A stretch of 64,000 bases of DNA, taken from assembly GCF_944324525.1 (NCBI RefSeq), contig NZ_CALUWS010000002.1:62001-126000 (forward strand), in the 5' to 3' direction. Of the stretch, positions 16,571 to 24,758 are shown piece by piece. The DNA comes from an uncultured Desulfovibrio sp. (GTDB lineage Bacteria; Desulfobacterota; Desulfovibrionia; Desulfovibrionales; Desulfovibrionaceae). The position numbers and the translations under genes are program-made. The notes under the pieces are model-generated. The model worked only from the letters and a program-made list of their open reading frames with translations. It ran no database searches and was not told where the DNA came from. The number at the start of each line of letters is the position of its first letter. Position 1 is the first letter of the stretch.

Positions 16571-17554
16571 ATGGCCCGGGTCTACTTTCGTTGCGATCCT
16601 TTCGACAAGGGCGCGGTGACGCTGGCGCTGGAGTCGGGGGTGGACGGGGTCATCGTGCCCCGCGAACATGTGGAGGCTGTCGCGGGGCTCTCCCGCTGCC
16701 CGGTCTGGGCGGCGGAAGAGACGCCCGCCGTGGCCCTGACGGTCAAGGCCGACGAGGAAGCCGTGCTGGAACGCCTGCGCGCCGGGGAACGGGTGACGCT
16801 GGCCCGCGGCTGGGAGGTCATCCCCGTGGAAAACCTGCTGGCCCAAAGCGACAGCGTGCTGGCCGAGGCGGGCAGTCTGGAGGAGGCCCGTCTGGCGGCG
16901 GGCATCCTCGAACGCGGGGTGGAAGGCATCGTGGTGCTGCCGGAGGCCGTGGGCGAACTCAAGGCCATCGTGACGCAGTGCAAGCTCTCGCAGGGACGCG
17001 AAGACCTGCAGGAGGCCGTCATCACCCGTGTGGAGCCCGTGGGGCTGGGGCACCGCGTCTGCGCGGACACCCTCTCCCTGCTCAAGCGCGGTCAGGGCAT
17101 GCTGGTGGGCAATTCCAGCGCCTTCACCTTCCTCGTCCATGCGGAGACGGAACATAATGAATATGTGGCGGCGCGGCCCTTCCGGGTCAATGCCGGAGCG
17201 GTGCACGCCTATGCCCGCCTGCCCCATGACAAGACCTGCTATCTGGGCGAGCTGACGGCCGGACAGGAAGTGCTCATCGTGGGCGCTGACGGACAGACCA
17301 CCGTGGCCACCCTGGGCCGGGTCAAGATCGAGGTGCGGCCCATGCTGCTCATCGAAGCCGAAGTGCGCGGCCCGCAGGGCACGCAGCGCGGCGCGGTCTT
17401 CCTGCAGAATGCCGAGACCATCCGCCTCACGGCCCCGGACGGCACGCCGCTCAGCGTGGTGAGCCTGAAGCCGGGGGATGTCGTCCTCTGCCGTACCGAC
17501 GAGGCCGGACGCCATTTCGGCATGCGCATCCAGGAAGAGATCAGGGAGGTCTAG
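16571..17554 (+). CDS. 3-dehydroquinate synthase II (archaeal type)
   Basis: Converts ADH to 3-dehydroquinate by oxidative deamination and cyclisation with NAD, replacing classical AroB. The 327-residue product begins MARVYFRCDPFDKGAVTLAL. Diagnostic stretches are VEPVGLGHRVCADTLSLLK, GMLVGNSSAFTFLVHAE, RPFRVNAGAVHAY and the C-terminal PGDVVLCRTDEAGRHFG. The ATG follows the stop of the ADH synthase gene by one base. Without a conventional DAHP synthase or aroB in the window, these two genes are the likely route into the pathway. Confidence 0.93.
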   Translation: MARVYFRCDPFDKGAVTLALESGVDGVIVPREHVEAVAGLSRCPVWAAEETPAVALTVKADEEAVLERLRAGERVTLARGWEVIPVENLLAQSDSVLAEAGSLEEARLAAGILERGVEGIVVLPEAVGELKAIVTQCKLSQGREDLQEAVITRVEPVGLGHRVCADTLSLLKRGQGMLVGNSSAFTFLVHAETEHNEYVAARPFRVNAGAVHAYARLPHDKTCYLGELTAGQEVLIVGADGQTTVATLGRVKIEVRPMLLIEAEVRGPQGTQRGAVFLQNAETIRLTAPDGTPLSVVSLKPGDVVLCRTDEAGRHFGMRIQEEIREV

Positions 17555-17555
17555 C

Positions 17556-18740
17556 ATGTCCGATTCCTCTACGCCGACCGCCGGCGCGTCCGCAGGCCGC
17601 CTGGCCGAGATCCGCGCCCGCATCGAGGAGGTGGACAGCCGCCTGCTGCCCCTGCTCAACGAGCGGGCCGCCCTCAGCCTCGAAGTGGGACGGATCAAGG
17701 CGCACGATCCCGGCATCATCTTCAAACCCCTGCGCGAGCGCGAAGTGCTGGACAATCTGGCCCGCCAGAACACGGGCCCCCTGCCGGATACGCATCTGCG
17801 CGCCATCTGGAGCGAGATCCTCTCCTCCTCGCGGGCGCTGCAGCGTCCGCAGCATGTGGCCTACCTCGGCCCGGAAGGGACGTTTTCCTATTTCGCGGGC
17901 GTGGAATATCTGGGGCATTCGGCCATCTTCCATCCCTGCAACGATCTGGCGCAGGTCTTTGAGGAAGTGGCCGAGGGCCAGTGCGAGCTGGGGGTCGTGC
18001 CGCTGGAGAACTCCCTCCAGGGTACCGTGGGCGTGAGTTTCGACCTTTTCCTGAGCCATGACGTGCATATACAAGCCGAGCTCTTCTCGCGCATCTCCCA
18101 CTGCCTGCTGAGCAATGCCGGTTCGCTGGCCGAGGTCCGCACCGTCTACTCCCATCCGCAGCCGCTGGCCCAGTGCGGCGGCTGGCTGCGGGCGCATCTG
18201 CCCAATGCCGCCCTGGTGCCCGTGGAATCCACGGCGGCCGCCGCCCGGCGGGCGCAGGGCGAGGCCGGCGCGGCGGCCATCGGCAACGGCAGGCTGGCCG
18301 ATCTGGCCGGGCTGGCCATCCTGGCGCGCCGCATCGAGGATCAGGCGGGCAACTGGACGCGCTTCGTCATCATCGGGCCGCAGGCCGCCCGCGCCCAGCT
18401 GGGCGGGGCCATGCGCTCCCCGGTGCCGGGCCATACCGGCGCGGACAAGACCTCCCTGCTCTTCACCCTGCCGGACAAATCCGGCACGCTCTCCGCCGTG
18501 CTGGATCTGCTGGCCCGCCATCAGATCAACATGCGCAAGCTGGAGTCCCGGCCCCTGCGCGGCCAGTGCTGGAAATATGTCTTCTTTGCGGATGTGGAAA
18601 GCGATCTGGAAGCGCCGCAGTACGCGGAACTGCTCCAAAAACTGCACGAGACCTGCACGAGCTTCCGCATCCTCGGCTGCTACCCCACCGGCCCCCAGCT
18701 GGACCGGCCGGAAAACAACAAGGATGACGACCATGCGTAA
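17556..18740 (+). CDS. pheA: Bifunctional chorismate mutase / prephenate dehydratase (P-protein)
   Basis: Carries chorismate to phenylpyruvate for phenylalanine. The 394-residue product has a chorismate mutase domain (about residues 15-95, IRARIEEVDSRLLPLLNERA), the dehydratase domain (VAYLGPEGTFSYFAGVEYLG, GVVPLENSLQGTVGVSFDL, GNWTRFVIIG) and a C-terminal ACT domain (LPDKSGTLSAVLDLLARHQI then KLESRPL), where Phe binds for feedback inhibition. GGAGG lies before the ATG, which directly follows the dehydroquinate synthase stop. Normal length for the fused enzyme. Confidence 0.95.
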   Translation: MSDSSTPTAGASAGRLAEIRARIEEVDSRLLPLLNERAALSLEVGRIKAHDPGIIFKPLREREVLDNLARQNTGPLPDTHLRAIWSEILSSSRALQRPQHVAYLGPEGTFSYFAGVEYLGHSAIFHPCNDLAQVFEEVAEGQCELGVVPLENSLQGTVGVSFDLFLSHDVHIQAELFSRISHCLLSNAGSLAEVRTVYSHPQPLAQCGGWLRAHLPNAALVPVESTAAAARRAQGEAGAAAIGNGRLADLAGLAILARRIEDQAGNWTRFVIIGPQAARAQLGGAMRSPVPGHTGADKTSLLFTLPDKSGTLSAVLDLLARHQINMRKLESRPLRGQCWKYVFFADVESDLEAPQYAELLQKLHETCTSFRILGCYPTGPQLDRPENNKDDDHA

Positions 18741-20121
18741 CGTCACGGCGCCGGCCTCCAAGTCCCTCTCCCACCGTTACTGCATCGCGGCCGCCCTGGC
18801 CTGCGGCGAATCCTCGCTGGAACATGTGCTGGAAAGCCGCGACCTGCAGCAGACGCGCGCCATCCTCATGAGCGCGGGCGCACGCTTTGAAGTGGTGGGC
18901 CACAGCGGCCATGCCTCGGCGCAATGGCTGGTCACGGGCATGCGGCGTCCGCAGGGCGGCGGCAACGCCGCCCACGCCCTGTCCTGCGACGTGCACGAAT
19001 CCGGCACCACCTGCCGCCTGCTTACGGCCGTGCTTGCCGCCGGACAGGGCTGGTTCCGCATCCACGGGGCCGAACGCATGCACGAGCGGCCCATCGGCGA
19101 GCTGACGGAAGCCCTCTCCCGGCTCGGCGCGGAGATCCGCCATGAGGGCCGGCCGGACTGCCCCCCGCTGCTGCTGCACGCCGCCGGCCTGCATCCCGAC
19201 CGGGTACAGGGGGACATCACCCTGGGCATGGACGCCTCCAGCCAGTACTTTTCCGGCCTGCTGCTGGCGGCTCCGCTCTGCCCCTCGCCGCTGACCATCA
19301 CGCTGGGCGGGAGCAAGGCGGTCTCCTGGCCCTATGTGGGCCTGACACTGCAATGTCTGGAAGACTTCGGCCAGCGTTTCACGGTGGAGACGCGCCCCGC
19401 CCCCGACGGGACATGGCAGGCCCTGCCCGGGCAGGCCTGGCGGGAACTGCGTCAGGCCACGCCGGGCTGCCTGCGCATCACGGTACAGCCCGGGGCTTAC
19501 CGGCCCGGCCGCCATGTCATCGAGGGCGACTGGTCCGGGGCGTCCTACCTGCTGGCCGCCGGGGCCGTGGGACGTCACCCCGTCCGCGTGGAAGGCCTGC
19601 GCCGCGACTCCCTGCAAGGGGATCGCGCCATGCTGGACATCCTGCGCCGCATGGGCGCTCGTGTGGAAGCGGACGAGAACGGCGTGACGGTCTATCCCTC
19701 CGCCCTGCACGGCGTACAGCTCGACATGGGCGACTGCCCCGACCTCGTGCCCACGGTGGCCGTGCTGGCGGGTTTCGCCCAGGGCTCGACCCGCATCGGC
19801 AACGTGGCCCATCTGCGCCTCAAGGAGTCCGACCGCCTGCGGGCCCCGGCCGAAGAGCTGCGCAAGACCGGCGTCATGGTGGACGAACTCTCCGACGGGC
19901 TGCTCATCCACGGGCTGGCCGGGCGCAGCTTCGGGCTCAAGGCCCCGGTGCTGCCGGACGAGGTGGCGCTCTGCACCCACAACGACCACCGCATGGCCAT
20001 GTCCCTTGCCCTGCTGTCCCTGCGGGACACCACCATCAACATGCGGGAACGGCTGGACAATCCCGCCGTGGTGGACAAGTCCTTCCCCGATTTCTGGCAA
20101 TGCTGGGAGCAGATCCGATGA
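18733..20121 (+). CDS. aroA: 3-phosphoshikimate 1-carboxyvinyltransferase (EPSP synthase)
   Basis: Joins PEP and shikimate-3-phosphate. The 462-residue product begins at MRNVTAPASKSLSHRYCIAA, overlapping the end of pheA by eight bases; AAGG lies at a suitable distance. An in-frame ATG at 18724 would add three residues. Motifs: APASKSLSHR (substrate binding), ESGTTCRLLTAV, GSKAVSW, LRLKESDRLRAPAEEL, and HNDHRMAMSLALLSL. The SGTTCR in place of the commoner GNAGTAMR suggests a divergent class of the enzyme; whether this alters inhibitor sensitivity cannot be judged from sequence alone. Confidence 0.94.
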   Translation: MRNVTAPASKSLSHRYCIAAALACGESSLEHVLESRDLQQTRAILMSAGARFEVVGHSGHASAQWLVTGMRRPQGGGNAAHALSCDVHESGTTCRLLTAVLAAGQGWFRIHGAERMHERPIGELTEALSRLGAEIRHEGRPDCPPLLLHAAGLHPDRVQGDITLGMDASSQYFSGLLLAAPLCPSPLTITLGGSKAVSWPYVGLTLQCLEDFGQRFTVETRPAPDGTWQALPGQAWRELRQATPGCLRITVQPGAYRPGRHVIEGDWSGASYLLAAGAVGRHPVRVEGLRRDSLQGDRAMLDILRRMGARVEADENGVTVYPSALHGVQLDMGDCPDLVPTVAVLAGFAQGSTRIGNVAHLRLKESDRLRAPAEELRKTGVMVDELSDGLLIHGLAGRSFGLKAPVLPDEVALCTHNDHRMAMSLALLSLRDTTINMRERLDNPAVVDKSFPDFWQCWEQIR

Positions 20122-21008
20122 CGGACAAGATCGTTCTGGTGGGCAGCCGCGGCCGCATGGGCGGCATGCTGCTGCGGCGCGCCCAAGCGGCCGGTTTGGA
20201 CGTGGCCCCGCTGGACATCAGCGACGAGCGGCCCGCCGCGGAGGCCTTCGGCGTGGCGGTCTCCGGCAGGGGGGCGGCGCTCTTTGCCCCCGAGGCCGTG
20301 GCCGCCGCCTGCCGGGGGGCCGGGCTTGTCCTGCTCTGCGTGCCGGCGGCCGCCCTGAAAGAGACGGCGGCGCTGCTCCGCCCCCACCTGCCGCCCTCGG
20401 CCGTGCTGTCGGACATCGTCAGCGTCAAGGAGCAGCCCATGCGCCAGATGTGCGACGTCTGGCCCCATGCCGTGGTGGGCACGCATCCGCTCTTCGGCCC
20501 CCGCCCCGCCGAGGGCGAGGAACTGCCCGTGGCCGTCACCCCGGCCGCCGATGTCCCGGACGAGGCCGTCCGCAAGGTGGAGGACTTCTTCACCGCGCTG
20601 GGCTGCCGCTGCTTCCGCACCACGGCGCAGGCGCACGACCGGGCCATGGCCCGCGTGCAGAACATGAACTTCATCACTACCCTGGCCTACTTCGCCCTGC
20701 TGGCCGGGGACGAAGAGCTGCTGCCATACATCACGCCGTCCTTCCGGCGACGGCAGGCGGCGGCCCGCAAGATGCTCACCGAGGACGGGGCCATGTTCTG
20801 CGCCCTCTTTGAAGCCAATCCCTACAGCCATGAGGCCGTCCGCCAGTACCGGCAGATGCTCAACGTGGCCGCGGGAGGCGACATCGACCTGCTCTGCCGC
20901 CGGGCCCGCTGGTGGTGGCGCGAGGAGGAAGGGACGGCGGACGGCGAGGATGCGCGCGGCAAGGCTGATCCCGTTTGCCTGATGAAGAACGTTTCCCCTT
21001 CTCCATGA
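20118..21008 (+). CDS. tyrA: Prephenate dehydrogenase
   Basis: Oxidises prephenate towards tyrosine with NAD(P). The 296-residue protein starts MTDKIVLVGSRGRMGGMLLR, a Rossmann nucleotide site, followed by LLCVPAAALKETAALL, SDIVSVKEQPMRQMC and VGTHPLFGPRP, the TyrA signature, then the helical dimerisation part with RVQNMNFITTLAYF. Its ATG overlaps the aroA TGA as ATGA. It is the last gene of the operon; the trp genes that follow the equivalent cluster in Desulfovibrio vulgaris (from memory) are not here. Confidence 0.92.
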   Translation: MTDKIVLVGSRGRMGGMLLRRAQAAGLDVAPLDISDERPAAEAFGVAVSGRGAALFAPEAVAAACRGAGLVLLCVPAAALKETAALLRPHLPPSAVLSDIVSVKEQPMRQMCDVWPHAVVGTHPLFGPRPAEGEELPVAVTPAADVPDEAVRKVEDFFTALGCRCFRTTAQAHDRAMARVQNMNFITTLAYFALLAGDEELLPYITPSFRRRQAAARKMLTEDGAMFCALFEANPYSHEAVRQYRQMLNVAAGGDIDLLCRRARWWWREEEGTADGEDARGKADPVCLMKNVSPSP

Positions 21009-21020
21009 GAGCCGGTTAGC

Positions 21021-21218
21021 GCTATTCGCTGCCTGTTTGGGGGGAAGGGGAACCCCTCGCTCTGCTGTCGATGCCCGTAAGGCTCCTGTGTCGCCTAACG
21101 GGCACGGCCCTTCGGGCCGCCTTTCGGTCGCCGCCGGGGCGGGAGGGGCTTGGGGGGAGGAAACCCCGCTCCCGCGCCGGCGGAGGGGGCCCTTCCCACA
21201 AAACAGGCAGCGAATGGC
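21021..21218. repeat. Inverted-repeat-bounded element after tyrA
   Basis: The left end GCTATTCGCTGCCTGTTTGG (21021-21049 in full) is the near reverse complement of the right end 21190-21218 (CCTTCCCACAAAACAGGCAG then CGAATGGC), about 25 matches in 29. The 198-base body holds the short hairpin repeat shared with 4097-4128. No coding capacity is evident. It lies between convergent tyrA and the GGDEF gene, and begins 13 bases after the tyrA stop. It could be a MITE-like element, a structured 3' UTR or a bidirectional terminator. Confidence 0.7.
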
Positions 21219-21306
21219 GTCCACAGGCCCTGGCCGGAACGGCGGCGACAGAGCAGCCCATGTGAAAGCGAAACGAACAGTCCGCGGCGGTCACGGGACG
21301 GCCACT

Positions 21307-22590
21307 TCAGCTTCCGGCTCCGCCATTGATACGATCATCAGTGTACGAGACCCGCTCTCCTCGGAAGCGTTCAATATAATCAAGCAGGAAAGCCCGATCT
21401 TCACGGCGGGAATGTTCCTTGTTGCGCTGCATCTCCCGTTCAGCGGCCGAAATGAATTCCCGCAATTCCGCTTTTATGATCATCGATGACGTTCCGGCGG
21501 CGAACAGCACGGGAACTTCCTGGTCACCGCGCAGCAATTGCGCCTTTTTCAGATTTTTCGCGCACTCGGCGGCAAGCGCGGCCGTGCAGTTCGGCAGGAT
21601 GATAAGGAACTCGTCCCCACCCATCCTGATGGAGAATTTGGGCATCTGGATGACCTTGTCAACAAGCTCGGCCGCTGTGAGGATCATCCTGTCACCCTGC
21701 GCATGGCCGAGGGTGTCGTTGACCATTTTCAGGCCGCAGATATCAATGTACAAAAAGCTTATGGGGAACACGTTGCTCTGCAGGATTTCGAGCCACTCCT
21801 TTTTGAAAAAATCCCTGTTGTACATGCGCGTCATCGGATCACGCTTGGCATCCCGCAGAGAGGTCTCATACTTTTGCCGGATTATCTCCACGCTCTGGTT
21901 CGTTCCGCGAAGGGCGAGGGCGTGCCCGAGGTAGTTGCGCTGCGTGACGAAGCCCGATCCGATGGTCCAGACATAATGCCCATTCTTGTGCCTGAGCCTG
22001 ATCGAACATTCAAAGCTGTCGCCGAATTCGGGATGAATGGCCAGCTCTCGCTGAAAATCCACAGCATCAAGGTCGTCGGGATGGACGATGGTCGCCCATT
22101 CCTCGAAAGTCGCGGGAAAATGCTCCCTCGCATCGTAACCCAGCATAGCGCGGTAGCTTTCGCAAAACCGGCACTCTCCGGTTATGCCGTCCCACTCCCA
22201 TATGCCCATCTCATTGGCCTGGAAAAGCCGCGGGAAAGAAAATTTCGTTCGCAGTTCAACGCAATAGCCGGAGCAGCATGCCACCCTTCCCGAGGAATCC
22301 CTGTTCAGAACGCCTCCCTGGATGAGTATCCACTTTTCGGGGGAATGCTTCATGGTGAACTTGAGCACCAGGGTGTCCGCATGCAAGGAAGAAAAAAACT
22401 TCCGCAAAAAACCAGCCGAGCGCTCGTCAATGATTTTCAGGAAATCTTCCAGCGCCACTTCAGGGGAGTCAAGTTGAAGAAGCGTTCGCGCCTGCTCGTC
22501 CATCTTAACCGAATGGCCGTCAAAGAACCAGAACCCTGGCGAAAAGGGGGTCAATTGCTGCTTGATGCTTTCGACTATCTGCACAGACAT
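21307..22590 (-). CDS. PAS-domain diguanylate cyclase
   Basis: Makes cyclic di-GMP from two GTP. The 427-residue protein starts MSVQIVESIKQQLTPFSPGF with AGAGGT upstream. Residues about 120-235 form a PAS domain with its PAC end (ANEMGIWEWDGITGECRFCE, then IRLRHKNGHYVWTIGSGFV); the N-terminal 115 residues may be another degenerate PAS. The GGDEF domain follows (DPMTRMYNRDFF, NDTLGHAQGD, and an intact GGDEF at 324-328). No RxxD inhibitory site is seen just upstream of GGDEF, so product feedback may be absent. No membrane segment. Its GC content is visibly lower than that of both neighbours. Confidence 0.92.
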   Translation of the reverse strand: MSVQIVESIKQQLTPFSPGFWFFDGHSVKMDEQARTLLQLDSPEVALEDFLKIIDERSAGFLRKFFSSLHADTLVLKFTMKHSPEKWILIQGGVLNRDSSGRVACCSGYCVELRTKFSFPRLFQANEMGIWEWDGITGECRFCESYRAMLGYDAREHFPATFEEWATIVHPDDLDAVDFQRELAIHPEFGDSFECSIRLRHKNGHYVWTIGSGFVTQRNYLGHALALRGTNQSVEIIRQKYETSLRDAKRDPMTRMYNRDFFKKEWLEILQSNVFPISFLYIDICGLKMVNDTLGHAQGDRMILTAAELVDKVIQMPKFSIRMGGDEFLIILPNCTAALAAECAKNLKKAQLLRGDQEVPVLFAAGTSSMIIKAELREFISAAEREMQRNKEHSRREDRAFLLDYIERFRGERVSYTDDRINGGAGS

Positions 22591-22992
<402 letters not shown>

Positions 22993-23021
22993 TTGAGATT
23001 GCCGCGGAACAGGCGTATCAT
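22993..23021 (+). promoter_or_regulatory. Promoter of the AbrB-family gene
   Basis: TTGAGA at 22993-22998, exactly 17 bases, then TATCAT at 23016-23021; the ATG lies 29 bases further with AGGAGG. Both boxes differ from consensus at one base each. Confidence 0.75.
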
Positions 23022-23050
23022 ATTGCACTTTCCGGTTGCAGGAGGCTCGC

Positions 23051-23554
23051 ATGACCTACGCTTTTCCGCTCATCGCCCTTGCCGGGACGGCAGGCGGCCT
23101 GTTGTTCCACTGGCTGCATGTGCCGGGCGGGCCCATGTTCGGGGCCGTGCTGGCCGTGCTGGCCGTCAAGCTGCTCGGGCAGGTCATGACCGCGACGCCC
23201 CTGTCCTTCCAGCTGGCGGCGCAGATCGCCATCGGCATCTTTGTGGGGAACATGCTCACCCGGGACGGCCTGCTGGAGATCCGCAAGATGGCGGGCCTCA
23301 TGGTGGGTTCCACCCTGCTGCTCGTGCTGGCCGGCTGCCTGGGCGCGTGGATCGTCTCCCGGCAGACGGGCATGGACGCGGCCAGCTCCGTGCTGGCCAC
23401 CAGCCCCGGCGGCCTGCAGGCCGTGGTGGGCATGGCCGTGGATATGGGCGACAACGCCCCGGCGGTCATGGCCTTCCATATCGTACGTCTGTACACGGTC
23501 ATCATCCTCGCCCCGCTGCTCAGCTGGCTGCTGCACCATTTCCTCTCACGCTGA
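23051..23554 (+). CDS. AbrB-family (AbrB duplication) membrane protein
   Basis: A 167-residue protein made almost entirely of membrane helices: MTYAFPLIALAGTAGGLLFH, GGPMFGAVLAVLAVKLLG, AAQIAIGIFVGNMLT, then GLMVGSTLLLVLAGCLGAWI, ATSPGGLQAVVGMAVDMG and VRLYTVIILAPLLSWLLHH. This is one unit of the AbrB duplication family (Pfam-type AbrB, once called ammonia monooxygenase-like), whose members usually carry two such units in about 350 residues. AGGAGG before the ATG. The SPGG loop is typical. The transported substrate is not known. It lies just before flhB but has its own promoter. Confidence 0.82.
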   Translation: MTYAFPLIALAGTAGGLLFHWLHVPGGPMFGAVLAVLAVKLLGQVMTATPLSFQLAAQIAIGIFVGNMLTRDGLLEIRKMAGLMVGSTLLLVLAGCLGAWIVSRQTGMDAASSVLATSPGGLQAVVGMAVDMGDNAPAVMAFHIVRLYTVIILAPLLSWLLHHFLSR

Positions 23555-23612
23555 GGTCGCGGCAAGGCGGCCTCCCCCCGACGACAACAGCTCTTATCGC
23601 AGGAACGATCCC

Positions 23613-24686
23613 ATGTTCGGCAAGCAATCCGACCCCAGCAGAACGGAAGAAGCCACCCCCAAGCGCAAGCGCAAGCAGCGGCAGGAGGGCAACGTCCCCA
23701 AGTCGCAGGAACTTGGCAAGGTGGTAAGCATCGTGGGGGGCCTCATCATCCTCAATCTCTGGATCGGCCCCATGTCGGACAAGATCAAGCTCATCTTCCG
23801 GCAGTTCCTGCAGAACGCTCCCACCTTCAACGTCACCGAGGAGAGCGTCTACGCGCTCTTTTTCGCGCTCAGCATCGACATCGCCTATCTGCTCATGCCC
23901 ATCCTGCTCTTCCTGGCGGTGCTGAGCTTTCTGGCCCAGCGGCTGCAGGTGGGCAAGCTCTGGACGTTCAAGGTCTTCAAGTTCAAACTGGAGCGGTTCA
24001 ACATCCTGCGCGGGCTCAAGCAATGCTTCTTTTCGCCGCAGACCATATTGCGGGCCCTGAAAAGCCTGGTCTTCGCCCTCATCCTGGGCTGCATCCCCGG
24101 CTTCATCCTCTGGACGGAGTATCTCAACTTCCTGCCCATGTACTACGCCACGCCCGAGGGCGTGGCCGCCTACATGCTGGAAACGGCTCTCAAGGTCGTC
24201 AAATACTCCATGCTCCCGCTCATCGCCATCGCCATCTTTGACGTCTGGCAGTCCCGCTACGCCTACAACGAAAGCCTCAAGATGACCAAGGACGAGGTGA
24301 AGGACGAACGCAAGCAGTCCGAAGGCGACCCCGTCATCAAGAACAAGCAGAAGCAGAAGATGATGGAAGTCATGGCCCGGCGCATGCTGGCCGACGTGCC
24401 CAAGGCCGACGTGGTGGTGACCAACCCGACCCACATCGCCGTGGCCCTGAGCTACAATCCTTCGCAGGCTCCCGCGCCGGTGGTGCTGGCCAAGGGCGTG
24501 AATCGCCTGGCCGAGAAGATCAAGGAAGTCGCCCGGGAAAATCGCGTCCCCATCCGGGAAAACGTCCCTTTGGCACGGGCTTTGTATAAGTCCGTGGAGG
24601 TGGGGGAGATGATCCCCGAAGATTTGTACAAGGCAGTGGCCGCCGTGCTGGCAAGCATCTGGCGGCTGAAGCCCAGAAACCGCTGA
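23613..24686 (+). CDS. flhB: Flagellar export switch protein FlhB
   Basis: Membrane component of the flagellar type III export gate that switches export from hook to filament proteins. The 357-residue protein starts MFGKQSDPSRTEEATPKRKR, typical of FlhB, has four membrane segments between about residues 30 and 210, and a cytoplasmic domain with the self-cleaving NPTH motif at 271-274, followed by HIAVALSYNP and KSVEVGEMIPEDLYKAVAAV. First gene of the flagellar block; flhA follows after 72 bases. Confidence 0.96.
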   Translation: MFGKQSDPSRTEEATPKRKRKQRQEGNVPKSQELGKVVSIVGGLIILNLWIGPMSDKIKLIFRQFLQNAPTFNVTEESVYALFFALSIDIAYLLMPILLFLAVLSFLAQRLQVGKLWTFKVFKFKLERFNILRGLKQCFFSPQTILRALKSLVFALILGCIPGFILWTEYLNFLPMYYATPEGVAAYMLETALKVVKYSMLPLIAIAIFDVWQSRYAYNESLKMTKDEVKDERKQSEGDPVIKNKQKQKMMEVMARRMLADVPKADVVVTNPTHIAVALSYNPSQAPAPVVLAKGVNRLAEKIKEVARENRVPIRENVPLARALYKSVEVGEMIPEDLYKAVAAVLASIWRLKPRNR

Positions 24687-24758
24687 TGACGGGCATTTTT
24701 GGCTGTCATCCCCCGTGCGGCAGCCGGGGCAACGGGGCGGAATTGAGGTGTCAGAAAA

